From CAWIKY01 sp963836905 (GTDB lineage Bacteria; Pseudomonadota; Alphaproteobacteria; Caulobacterales; Hyphomonadaceae), in contig CAWIKY010000003.1 in assembly GCA_963836905.1 (NCBI GenBank), positions 294,137 to 358,136 on the forward strand: a stretch of 64,000 nt of DNA, given 5' to 3'. The notes below the pieces were generated by a model. It was not told the DNA's origin. It was given only the letters and a program-made list of their open reading frames with translations, and ran no database searches. Made by a program: the position numbers and the translations under genes. Shown one piece after another: positions 19,509-27,371 of the stretch. Every line of letters begins with the position of its first letter. Positions within the stretch are counted from its first letter, which is position 1.

Positions 19509-20980
19509 AGTCGTCTCCCGAATACCGGCAAGAGGAAGTCAGAGATGATGTTCACGCCGAAGAAGAGCACAAAACAACCGGCCGCCGTGATGGCCAGCGG
19601 CAACACCGTCAAAGCGGGCGCTCCGCCTGGCCGCTTGAATTCGGCTACCGGCTGGGCCGGGCCAGGGGGCAGCAGCGCCAGAATGGCAATCGGCAACAGG
19701 TAAGCAACGTTGAGAAGCGTCGACAGGATCAGTGTGTAGACCACATAGTCGTGTTCGGCGTCGATTGCGCCTTGCATCAGTTCGTACTTCGCCCAGTCGC
19801 CTGCCAGTGGCGGCACGCCGATAATCGACAAGGAGGCAATCAGGAAACAGATGAAGACAATGGGCATCTTGCGGCCCAGACCACGCATCTGGCTGATCTC
19901 GGTCATGCCGGTTGCGACATAAATGGCGCCCGCGCACATGAAGAGCGTGATCTTTGCCATCGCATGCATGGCAATCTGTAACCCGCCCCCCATGAACCCG
20001 GCCGGGTCTGCCAGCATGGCCCCGATAGTCACGTAGGAAAGCTGCGACACGGTCGAATAAGCAAGTCTTGCCTTCAGGTTGTCTTTGGTCAGAGCAATCA
20101 GGGATGCGGTGATCACCGAGAAGCAGGCAACGATCAGTATCCACTCGGTAGCAGGCGTCGCCGACAGAAGGTCTGCGCCAAAAATGTAGACAGCGATCTT
20201 CAGGATCGTGAAGACGCCTGCCTTCACCACGGCTACGGCATGCAACAGGGCTGAAACCGGCGTCGGCGCGACCATCGCGTTCGGAAGCCAGAAGTGGAAC
20301 GGCATCAGGGCGGCCTTGCCCACACCGAACGCGAACAGGACCAGAAGGACGCTGGCAATGACGGGATCGACCTTGCCAGCAAGCAGTCCGCCCTCGACGA
20401 AATCAAGGCTGCCGGCAACCGAGTATGTCCAGACGATGCCCATCAGGAAAAGACCAATGGACGTTCCGAGCAGCGTCAAGATGTAGATACGCGCACCGCG
20501 CCGGGCTTTCGCGTCGCCTTTGTGAGCCACGAGCGGATAAGTCGAAAGCGTCAGGACTTCATAAAAAACAAACAGGGTGAAGAGGTTGCCGGACATGGCA
20601 ACACCGACTGCGCCAAACAGGGCAAGGGTGAAGCAGACATAGAACCGGGTCTGGTTGCGTTCGCGATTGCCCCGCATGTAGCCGATCGAATAGATCGAGT
20701 TCAGAATCCACAGCCCGCTCGCAATTACCGCGAACATTGCGCCCAAGGGCTCGACCTTCATCGCGAACGTCAAACCGAGCGCAACGGGGCCGCTCTCAAG
20801 AAGCGGCCGGCTGCCGTCCGATACCGACATGGCAAGCGCGATGCACAGACCGAACAGAATGGCCGCGCCGGTCAGGGTCGCCGACTCGCGCGCGTTCGGC
20901 ATCCGATGCAGCAACAGAACGGCCAGACCGGTCAGAAGCGGTGCAACAAGTATCGAAATGATCAGCAGCTGAGCGCTCAT
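19505..20980 (-). CDS. mnhD: Mrp-type antiporter, second MnhD-like subunit
   Basis: A 491-residue polytopic protein of the proton-conducting transporter family. The TM5 Glu sits in LFVFYEVLTLSTYPLVAHKG, and the TM7 Lys sits in GVGKAALMPFHFWLPNAMVA. The later block LAYSTVSQLSYVTIGAML and HAMAKITLFMCAGAI are conserved with MrpD and NuoM/N. It should carry part of the proton path. It overlaps the neighbours by 4 bases on each side. It differs from the next paralogue (20977-22500), so this is not a recent duplication. Confidence 0.92.
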   Translation of the reverse strand: MSAQLLIISILVAPLLTGLAVLLLHRMPNARESATLTGAAILFGLCIALAMSVSDGSRPLLESGPVALGLTFAMKVEPLGAMFAVIASGLWILNSIYSIGYMRGNRERNQTRFYVCFTLALFGAVGVAMSGNLFTLFVFYEVLTLSTYPLVAHKGDAKARRGARIYILTLLGTSIGLFLMGIVWTYSVAGSLDFVEGGLLAGKVDPVIASVLLVLFAFGVGKAALMPFHFWLPNAMVAPTPVSALLHAVAVVKAGVFTILKIAVYIFGADLLSATPATEWILIVACFSVITASLIALTKDNLKARLAYSTVSQLSYVTIGAMLADPAGFMGGGLQIAMHAMAKITLFMCAGAIYVATGMTEISQMRGLGRKMPIVFICFLIASLSIIGVPPLAGDWAKYELMQGAIDAEHDYVVYTLILSTLLNVAYLLPIAILALLPPGPAQPVAEFKRPGGAPALTVLPLAITAAGCFVLFFGVNIISDFLLPVFGRRL

Positions 20981-22500
20981 GGGGCAACTCCCGGATAGGC
21001 GATCTGCGCGGCCGCGTCCGTCAGGCTGGTCACAAACGAGGCGTCAATACCGATATAGAGGTTCGTCAGTGCCAGTACCCAGAGCGGAATGAGCAGGAGC
21101 AACGGGGCCTCACCGGAATGGACACGCCCCGCAGGTGCCTCGCGGAAATAAGCCGCTTCAAGAATGCGTCCGATATAGAGAACTGCCAGAACCGAGCTGA
21201 CCGCCAGAACCGCGACAGCCCACCACCATCCGTTTTCCAGCGCTGCGTTGAACAGCGCAATCTTGCTGAGGAAACCTGATGTCAGGGGTACACCGACGAG
21301 GCTGAGCCCGCCGACCGCAAACCCGGCCATTGTCAGCGGTGCCTTTTTGGCCGCGCCCGCAAAGTCGGAAATGCGCGTGCTGCCGACACTCATCGCAACG
21401 CCTGCAACAGCAATGAAAAGAGCGCCCTTCATGAAGGCGTGGTTTGCCAGATGGAAAAGCGAAGCCGAAAGCCCCAACGCCGTCCCCATCGACAGGCCGA
21501 GCAGCATATAACCGACCTGCGCCACCGAGGAATAGGCGAGCATCCGGCGTATGTCGGTCTGGAAGAAAGCCTGAAACGAGCAGGTGACCGCGGCGATCGC
21601 ACCCAACGGTGCCAGAACCCAGGTGAACGCGACGGCCTGAAAGTTGAAATCGGGTGAGAACACGGAAAACAGCATTCGTACCAGAGCGTAGAAGGCCACT
21701 TTTGTCGCGGTCGCAGACAGAAAGACAGTCACGAAACTTGGCGCATAGGCATAAGCCGATGGCAGCCATTGATGCAGCGGGAACATGGCCGCCTTCAGGC
21801 CCAGCCCGACAAAGATGAACGCAAATCCCGCCTGAACGGTGCGACTGTCGCCCAACCCGTCCAGCCTGAGGGCCATATCAACCATGTTGAGCGTACCAGT
21901 TGCGGCATAGAGAAAACCGACGCCGATCACGAAGAACGTCGCGCCAATCGTTCCCATCACCAGATAGTTCAACGCGGCTGGCAGAGCGCGGCGATCCTGT
22001 GTCGCCCCAAGCGCGACAAGCACATACGTGCTGATTGAAGAGAGCTCCAGAAAGACGAACATGTTGAAGGCGTCGCCGGTTATGCCAACGCCCAGCAGTC
22101 CCGACATGCAGATCAGAAATGCCGCAAAGAACAGCGTGCGCTTTTCCAGCCGGATCTCGCGCGCAACGGACGGGAAGGCAAAAACCGTGGCCAGCACCGA
22201 TATGAATGAGACCAGCAACAAAACCGGAGCGTTCAGCCCGTCGACCCGAAACTCGATACCGACCGGTGGCTCCCAGCCGCCGAGTGCATAGGAAAGGACC
22301 GCGCCGCTACGTGTTTCTCCCACTAGAACGAGAGCGAAAATGAAGGAGGATACGGCGGCGAGGAGGGTCAGCGCCCAGGCAGCGCGCCAGCTCGGCAACG
22401 CGGCGCAGACAGGGGCCAGCAGAAGCGGCACGATGACAACAAGCACCGGCGCATGGTAGATCGCCCAGTCGGGCAGGAGGTTTGCAAGAGCGGAAATCAT
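20977..22500 (-). CDS. mnhD: Mrp-type antiporter, first MnhD-like subunit
   Basis: A 507-residue polytopic proton-conducting subunit. It has the TM5 Glu in MFVFLELSSISTYVLVALGA and the TM7 Lys in GLGLKAAMFPLHQWLPSAYA, with LAYSSVAQVGYMLLGLSMG and HLANHAFMKGALFIAVAG. By position (straight after the C subunit) it is the best match for canonical MrpD, and its length is usual for that. It overlaps the following gene by 4 bases and the C-subunit stop by 1 base. Confidence 0.92.
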   Translation of the reverse strand: MISALANLLPDWAIYHAPVLVVIVPLLLAPVCAALPSWRAAWALTLLAAVSSFIFALVLVGETRSGAVLSYALGGWEPPVGIEFRVDGLNAPVLLLVSFISVLATVFAFPSVAREIRLEKRTLFFAAFLICMSGLLGVGITGDAFNMFVFLELSSISTYVLVALGATQDRRALPAALNYLVMGTIGATFFVIGVGFLYAATGTLNMVDMALRLDGLGDSRTVQAGFAFIFVGLGLKAAMFPLHQWLPSAYAYAPSFVTVFLSATATKVAFYALVRMLFSVFSPDFNFQAVAFTWVLAPLGAIAAVTCSFQAFFQTDIRRMLAYSSVAQVGYMLLGLSMGTALGLSASLFHLANHAFMKGALFIAVAGVAMSVGSTRISDFAGAAKKAPLTMAGFAVGGLSLVGVPLTSGFLSKIALFNAALENGWWWAVAVLAVSSVLAVLYIGRILEAAYFREAPAGRVHSGEAPLLLLIPLWVLALTNLYIGIDASFVTSLTDAAAQIAYPGVAP

Positions 22501-22958
22501 CAGGCGGCCTCCGCCGCAGTTTCCTTGCTTCCCGTTTCGATGTCGGCAAGCCGGACCTCATCCGCCTCGATGGTCCCGTAAGCCTCGCGCATTCTCACGA
22601 CAAGCGCCAGACCGACTGACAGCGTGGCAACGCCAACGACGATCGCGGTCAGAATCAAGACATGCGGGAGCGGGTTGGAATAGGTTTCCTTCAGCGCGGT
22701 CGCGGCATACCCGGCAGCTTCGTATCCCGCAACGTCGGAGTCATAGGTCTTGGGATAGTCGCGGCCATAGAGAATTGGCGCGGTTCCGCCCGCGATTTTC
22801 CCCAGGGTTATGTAAAACAGGAACACGGATGTCTGGAAGATACTGAGACCGACCAGCCTCTTGATGTAATTCTTCGACTGGAAGGTGATGTACAATCCGA
22901 CCATCATCAACACGATGATTGCCCAGTAATTGAAGCGTTCGGCGGCAAATTCGAGCAT
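22500..22958 (-). CDS. mnhC: Mrp-type antiporter subunit C
   Basis: A 152-residue NuoK-like subunit with three membrane helices. The block YITFQSKNYIKRLVGLSIFQTSVFLFYI is interrupted by a longer-than-usual loop (GRDYPKTYDSDVAGYEAAGY), then PLPHVLILTAIVVGVATLSVGLALV, which is the family signature of MrpC. The insertion of about 25 residues and a charged tail make it longer than typical MrpC (about 110-120). It acts with the D subunit in ion/proton exchange. Confidence 0.92.
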   Translation of the reverse strand: MLEFAAERFNYWAIIVLMMVGLYITFQSKNYIKRLVGLSIFQTSVFLFYITLGKIAGGTAPILYGRDYPKTYDSDVAGYEAAGYAATALKETYSNPLPHVLILTAIVVGVATLSVGLALVVRMREAYGTIEADEVRLADIETGSKETAAEAA

Positions 22959-22961
22959 TGG

Positions 22962-23414
22962 CTACCAGTCCTCGTCGCTGATTTCAGGGGCACGACCGGC
23001 AAACGCATAGAAAATGGTCAGCATGCTTCCGGCAACGGCGAAAAGCACCCCGATCTCGATCAGGATGATGCCGATATGCTGTCCCCAGTGTTCACCCGGC
23101 GCATCGTCAACGAGCGCGCTATAGTTGAGGAACTCTCCACCGAGCAGCATGGCAGCGACGCCGGTTCCGCCGTAGATCAGCACACCCGAGAGCGCGAGAA
23201 AACGGGCAAATGTAGGCGGAATGGCACGCATGGCCTCCGTGACGCCGAAGATCAAGGCGTAGAGGATAATGGCCACCGCAAAGATGACGCCGGCCTGAAA
23301 CCCGCCGCCGGCGCTGTATTCGCCGTGGAAATGCACGTAAAATGCATACAGCAGTATGACCGGGATCAGCAGCTTGGAAACGACCCGCAGGATGACATGG
23401 TGGTCAGTGTTCAT
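22962..23414 (-). CDS. mnhB: Mrp-type antiporter subunit B
   Basis: A 150-residue membrane protein with four helices. The family signature is FYVHFHGEYSAGGGFQAGVIFAVAIILYAL near residues 25-55, and the later helices include IGIILIEIGVLFAVAGSMLTIFYA. The family is MnhB (PF04039), the counterpart of MbhF. It overlaps the upstream DUF4040 gene by 4 bases and is separated from mnhC by 3 bases. Confidence 0.94.
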   Translation of the reverse strand: MNTDHHVILRVVSKLLIPVILLYAFYVHFHGEYSAGGGFQAGVIFAVAIILYALIFGVTEAMRAIPPTFARFLALSGVLIYGGTGVAAMLLGGEFLNYSALVDDAPGEHWGQHIGIILIEIGVLFAVAGSMLTIFYAFAGRAPEISDEDW

Positions 23415-24016
23415 TTTTTCGGCTTCTTGCGTGAGCTGAACGTCGCGGCGAGCGATCGCTCACCAAAACCGAGCAGCAAGGCTACCGCAACGCCGGCAAT
23501 GAAGACAACGCCGACTTCGCCGAACGTATCAAAGCCGCGATAGCTTCCAAGAACAGACGTCACGACGTTCGGAATACCGATGTCGCCGTAATTCCGCTCG
23601 AGATAGATCTGCGCAAGGTAAGCATTGGCAGGCGAGTCCGGATCGCCAAACGCCGGAAGATCGATCGTCGCATAAACCAGCATCGCGCCAGTCACCAGCA
23701 CGACCAGTAACGGCGCAATACGCCTGCCCGGCTTGTGCGGCTTGGCATTGCGGACCGTAAGAAGCATGGCGCCCAGAAGAAGCGCTGTGGACATGCCCGC
23801 CCCGACTGCGGCTTCCGTGAAGGCGACGTCCCAGGCATCGACAACCACAAACCATGTTGCGGAAACAAGGCTGTAGATCGTCGAGAGCATGACGATCGCA
23901 AACAGCGAGCGCAGCCGCGCGATGGCGATTGCCGTCGCCCCGAGGATTGCGAACAGGACAACGTCGATGGCCATCAGGCCATAATTGGCGGCCTCGCGGG
24001 CGAGTGTCTCGTCCAT
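23411..24016 (-). CDS. DUF4040 protein, stand-alone MrpA C-terminal part (MbhD/MbhE-like)
   Basis: A 201-residue membrane protein with about five helices. The first half (ARLRSLFAIVMLSTIYSLVSATWFVVVDAWDVAFTEAAVG) is the DUF4040/MbhD domain with the conserved D-A-x-D-V-A-x-T-E-A-A-V-G. The second half (PNVVTSVLGSYRGFDTFGEVGVVF) matches MbhE and the C-terminal end of MrpA. So the MrpA C-terminal domain is here a separate gene, as in membrane-bound hydrogenase operons, and the N-terminal pump domain must be supplied by another gene of the operon. It overlaps mnhG by 1 base. Confidence 0.9.
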   Translation of the reverse strand: MDETLAREAANYGLMAIDVVLFAILGATAIAIARLRSLFAIVMLSTIYSLVSATWFVVVDAWDVAFTEAAVGAGMSTALLLGAMLLTVRNAKPHKPGRRIAPLLVVLVTGAMLVYATIDLPAFGDPDSPANAYLAQIYLERNYGDIGIPNVVTSVLGSYRGFDTFGEVGVVFIAGVAVALLLGFGERSLAATFSSRKKPKK

Positions 24017-24321
24017 CAGTGACTATCCTCTGCAGCGCCGTCCAGCGGGCCATCCGTTTTGGCACGAACGCGGCCGGTCAACGGTTCAAGGCCTGCCGTA
24101 GCGGCGGCGTTTGCAACCGCATGCGTACTGGTCGGCCCCGTCAGAATAAGGAATACGGCAATCATCAACAGTTTGAAAAGGACAAGAAGCGACGGTGCCA
24201 TGATCGCAAATCCGGCGAGCATCACGAACGTGCCGAGCGTGTCTGTGATACTGGCCGCATGGAGGCGCGTATAGAAGTCGGGAAAGCGCAGGATGCCGAT
24301 TCCCGCAACCACTGTAAGCAT
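24016..24321 (-). CDS. mnhG: Mrp-type antiporter subunit G (N-terminus uncertain)
   Basis: A MnhG/PhaG protein recognised by IGILRFPDFYTRLHAASITDTLGTFVMLAGF. The first ATG (24321) gives only 101 residues and cuts into the first membrane helix. The same frame stays open upstream to about 24400 and reads ESLASVDWGQVRLVAGGLVALLG, a natural first helix, but it offers no ATG, GTG or TTG; only ATT codons at 24396 and 24399 could serve, next to the end of mnhF. So either a rare start is used or a base is wrong upstream. Full length would be about 126, usual for the family. Confidence 0.88.
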   Translation of the reverse strand: MLTVVAGIGILRFPDFYTRLHAASITDTLGTFVMLAGFAIMAPSLLVLFKLLMIAVFLILTGPTSTHAVANAAATAGLEPLTGRVRAKTDGPLDGAAEDSH

Positions 24322-24391
24322 TGCGCCAAGAAGCGCGACGAGGCCACCCGCGACAAGTCGGACCTGGCCCCAGTCAACAGATGCAAGCGAC

Positions 24392-24700
24392 TCAATAATC
24401 GTTCGTCACTCCGTTTTTCGATCCGGCCTCGGTGAGCGAGACCTGGAAGGAGCGGTACCGGAAGAACTTCAGGATTGCGATCGTCGAAACAAAATTGATC
24501 AGTGCGTAAAGCAGGCCGATATCGAGAAAATCAGGGCGACCGGTCAGAAACCCTATCAATGTGAGCAGAAGAACGGCCTTTGTACCGGTCGCGTTCACGG
24601 CCATCACGCGGTCATAGAGTGTCGGTCCCGCAAACACGCAAATCAATACGAGAAAAATCGCTATGAAGAGCGCAAACGCCGCCGCCGCGAGGAACATCAT
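24392..24700 (-). CDS. mnhF: Mrp-type antiporter subunit F
   Basis: A 102-residue protein with three membrane helices. The signature FVLICVFAGPTLYDRVMAVNATGTKAVLLLTLIGF corresponds to the MrpF block G-P-x-x-x-D-R-x-x-A-x-N. DIGLLYALINFVSTIAILKFF completes it. It overlaps mnhE by 4 bases, and its stop overlaps the likely start region of mnhG. Confidence 0.94.
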   Translation of the reverse strand: MMFLAAAAFALFIAIFLVLICVFAGPTLYDRVMAVNATGTKAVLLLTLIGFLTGRPDFLDIGLLYALINFVSTIAILKFFRYRSFQVSLTEAGSKNGVTNDY

Positions 24701-25305
24701 GTGGTAATTGTCCGCCCTGCCTTGCCAGTAGCGACCGGAGCAGCGGGCTTTGTCGCTGGCTCTGAGGTGACAGGTTCTGCGCGGTGTCCCCAGTCGGCTG
24801 CCTTGGCGCAGCGTCGGTCCATTTCGATGAACGCTTCGGGCTGAGCCAGTTCCTCGTAAAGCGCATGCACGATCAGCATCTCCTCTCCAACACCGATAGT
24901 GACGGTGCCGGGCGTCAGCGTAATTGAGTTGGCGAAGGTTACGCGGGCAAGATCAGACCCGCAACGCGTCGGAATGTTCACGAGTGCCGGATTGATATCG
25001 AGGCGCGGGGCCAGGCATGCGCGAATGACCACGATGTTCGACTTGATTATCTCCCAGAGCAACCACGGTGCCAGCATGAAGAAGTTCGGCAGACGGTGGT
25101 AGAGTGAAGACTCCCGGTCGAGGATCTTCATCCGCATCACGATGATCAGACAGACCACGATGGAAACGGCGCCGAGACTGAGCACAATGGGTTTGTCGTA
25201 AAGGCCGGAAAGACCAAGCCACAGCGCGCTGAGAGCAACTATCAGACCAACCGCATAACCCACAGAAAAACGGCTCCCTGAAGCTCGAACCTTGAACCGG
25301 AGCAA
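24697..25305 (-). CDS. mnhE: Mrp-type antiporter subunit E, first gene of the operon
   Basis: A 202-residue protein. Two or three N-terminal membrane helices are followed by the family core: LLWEIIKSNIVVIRACLAP, NSITLTPGTVTIGVGEEMLIVHAL. It also has a C-terminal extension rich in Ala/Pro/Thr (after ~170) not usual for MrpE. As the first gene of the ten-gene operon it sits behind the 56-base gap that must hold the promoter. The order E-F-G-DUF4040-B-C-D equals that of membrane-bound hydrogenase antiporter modules. The complex probably exchanges Na+ (or K+) for protons. Confidence 0.93.
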   Translation of the reverse strand: MLRFKVRASGSRFSVGYAVGLIVALSALWLGLSGLYDKPIVLSLGAVSIVVCLIIVMRMKILDRESSLYHRLPNFFMLAPWLLWEIIKSNIVVIRACLAPRLDINPALVNIPTRCGSDLARVTFANSITLTPGTVTIGVGEEMLIVHALYEELAQPEAFIEMDRRCAKAADWGHRAEPVTSEPATKPAAPVATGKAGRTITT

Positions 25306-25361
25306 ATCAGTAAAGATTGTTCCAGCGCTTGGCTAGAGCGTTTGGAGCATTTGGAGCGAGA

Positions 25362-26639
25362 CTATTTGCCGAAAACCAGACGCGCCGTATTGCGTGCTGA
25401 TGAGAACGTATTTTCCTCACCAAGTGCAACAAGCTCCCGATCTCCGGGGTCTGCATGAAAGCTGGAACTGAGCGACCAGTTCCAGTAGCGAAGGACGGTC
25501 TGCGCCTTGGCCACACTGAGCGACTCAAACAGCGTTTTCACGCGAACATATTCCGGGTTGGGCGTTCCGCCGCCCAACTCCAGGGGACGCCTGAGAGCTG
25601 ACCACAGCTTGGCGAAATACTCGCGCTTGAGCCCGGTCGCCTTGCAGAGGACAGCAAGCGTTTCGCCGCCTGGATCTGTCAGCATCTTCGCAATCGTCAC
25701 CGGTTTCAGCCCGGCAAGATATCCGATTTCCTGCGCCGTCTGGCGATCGATCCCGATGGTTTCGGCATGGATGAGTGCAGCTTCCAGGCTTTCGAACGGG
25801 CTGCGCTCGAGCGCCCCTCGGTTGCGCTGGCGGCGCTCGATCAGTTGCAGCGTCTTGCGCGCAACCGGATCGCTCCAGCCTTCCTTCGCCGCGATTGCGA
25901 ACACATCCGCGCAGATATCGATCAACTCGGCGCGGTCGGCAGCATGCCGCATGAGAATGTGCTGGCGTGTTGCGGCGTCGGACCACCAGAACATTGTCAT
26001 GGCATGGTTGGGTCTCAGTTCGCCGCGCTCGACAAGCAAGGCGCAAAGGTCGGGTTCATCACGCGAGAACTCGACCAGATCGTCGATACAGGTTTCCGAA
26101 AGAAACGACCGCTTGCTGTTCAGCATGAGCTTGATCGCTTCGACGTTTCGGGTTCCGGCCAGCGCGTCGCATATGCCGGGTCCGAGCGTCTTGCGATTGG
26201 CAATAGCGATGGCATGTTCGCCATGGGTGCGGCCAAGAATGTAGACCAGATCGGAATCGTCGAAGGACTGGTTATCCGTCAGAAGGTCGCGAGCGACCTC
26301 GATCCGGCATTGCGCCAGATAGCGAAGCAGCCGCCGCGGTGCTTCATGTGTTGGTATCAGCCTCCGTGCACAAAAGGCTCTTTCGCGGTCTTCCGCCTCG
26401 AACAGCATCTCAAGAAGCACGTCGCCCGCCATTGAGCGGTCCTGTGGCGGAATGCGCGATGAGGGCATGACGACAACATCGATCAGGCGACGCAGCAACG
26501 TGTTGCGGGCGCGCCTCGCGTTCTCGACTGGGGGGCGGGCACCGAGGGTAAGAGGCTCGTTTTCTGCGGTCTGTGACACGTCCGCCCCTAAATCACTGAA
26601 AGTCTTCGAGCCTTCATTCTGGAACCGAAACGTTAACAA
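25362..26639 (-). CDS. DUF2336 domain protein
   Basis: A 425-residue soluble, mostly helical protein of the alphaproteobacterial DUF2336 (PF10098) type. Blocks include RRLIDVVVMPSSRIPPQDRSM, repeated helical pairs in the middle (ICDALAGTRNVEAIKLMLNS) and KPVTIAKMLTDPGGETLAVLCKATGL near residue 310. No catalytic site is visible; the family function is unknown. The open frame starts at a TTG (26639), with no other start until residue 58, so the N-terminus is uncertain. A CtrA-like site lies 35-49 bases upstream. Confidence 0.85.
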   Translation of the reverse strand: MLTFRFQNEGSKTFSDLGADVSQTAENEPLTLGARPPVENARRARNTLLRRLIDVVVMPSSRIPPQDRSMAGDVLLEMLFEAEDRERAFCARRLIPTHEAPRRLLRYLAQCRIEVARDLLTDNQSFDDSDLVYILGRTHGEHAIAIANRKTLGPGICDALAGTRNVEAIKLMLNSKRSFLSETCIDDLVEFSRDEPDLCALLVERGELRPNHAMTMFWWSDAATRQHILMRHAADRAELIDICADVFAIAAKEGWSDPVARKTLQLIERRQRNRGALERSPFESLEAALIHAETIGIDRQTAQEIGYLAGLKPVTIAKMLTDPGGETLAVLCKATGLKREYFAKLWSALRRPLELGGGTPNPEYVRVKTLFESLSVAKAQTVLRYWNWSLSSSFHADPGDRELVALGEENTFSSARNTARLVFGK

Positions 26640-26673
26640 GCCTTGATGAGTACTTATGCCTTCCGACAGCGAT

Positions 26674-26688
26674 TTAACTTCTGTTTAG
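26674..26688. promoter_or_regulatory. Possible CtrA box
   Basis: TTAACTTCTGTTTAG fits TTAA-N7-TTAA except for one base (G for A). It lies 35-49 bases upstream of the DUF2336 gene start. CtrA is the alphaproteobacterial cell-cycle regulator. A single near match in 64 kb can arise by chance. Confidence 0.3.
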
Positions 26689-27173
26689 TATCGCCTCGCA
26701 GGATTTGGATAGCGGAAAACCACCCGCGCGCCGGGATGAACAAAGACAAGGAGACCTGCAAGACAGGCAGTTGCGACGGTCAGGTAGAAATCAGCGACGG
26801 GTGTGTTCTGCAAGCCTGCGCCGACTGCAGGCATGGTCTGGCTTCCCGCAAACACTGGCAAGAGCTGAACGATCACCATTCCGCTCGCAAGGATCATAAC
26901 GCTTATGGCACCGGCCCGGCGGGTCTGCGGCAAGACAAGGCATAATCCGGCTATTGCCAGAAGCACCCCGTAAATCACGCGCCCTGTCGGTTCGAGAAAT
27001 GAAAATCCGGTTTCCGCGGCCAGGCGGGAAAACACCAGATTCTCGCCTGGCAGATCGTAAAAATAGACTGCGCCCGGCGAAGGCGCGCTGAAAGGCTGGA
27101 CGAGCTGATGTGCGAGTGCAGCGACAAGAATGGTCGCAAGCAACCAGCTGAAAACGTGACGTATGGGTCTCAT
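26685..27173 (-). CDS. Four-helix membrane protein (DUF4345/DoxX-like), unassigned
   Basis: A 162-residue protein with four hydrophobic segments, starting MRPIRHVFSWLLATI behind GGGAGGG. The residues GRVIYGVLLAIAGLCLVLPQTRRAGAISVMILASGMVI resemble the DoxX/DUF4345 fold of small quinone-linked or unknown membrane proteins, but no family motif is certain. A longer frame to 27224 is less likely. It is followed on the same strand by the DUF2336 gene. Confidence 0.7.
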   Translation of the reverse strand: MRPIRHVFSWLLATILVAALAHQLVQPFSAPSPGAVYFYDLPGENLVFSRLAAETGFSFLEPTGRVIYGVLLAIAGLCLVLPQTRRAGAISVMILASGMVIVQLLPVFAGSQTMPAVGAGLQNTPVADFYLTVATACLAGLLVFVHPGARVVFRYPNPARRY

Positions 27174-27371
27174 GACCACCCTCCCCGCCTGCGGCGTGTC
27201 CGTGCGGGAACTTGCCCCGAACATCAGCCCGGTGCAAGAAAGTCGGACCTATACAGGGGGGAAGCGTTTTTCCAGACTTGCCGGTTCCGCCGGATTTGGC
27301 TGGCAGGGGCCGCATCCGATAAAGAGAAATCACCGGGGGCAGTCCCCTCGAAAGTGTGGATGGCGTCATAG

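Noticed and set aside
26641..27371. Plus-strand open frames opposite the DoxX-like gene
   Set aside because: They are antisense shadows; the minus-strand gene has membrane helices and a strong ribosome site.
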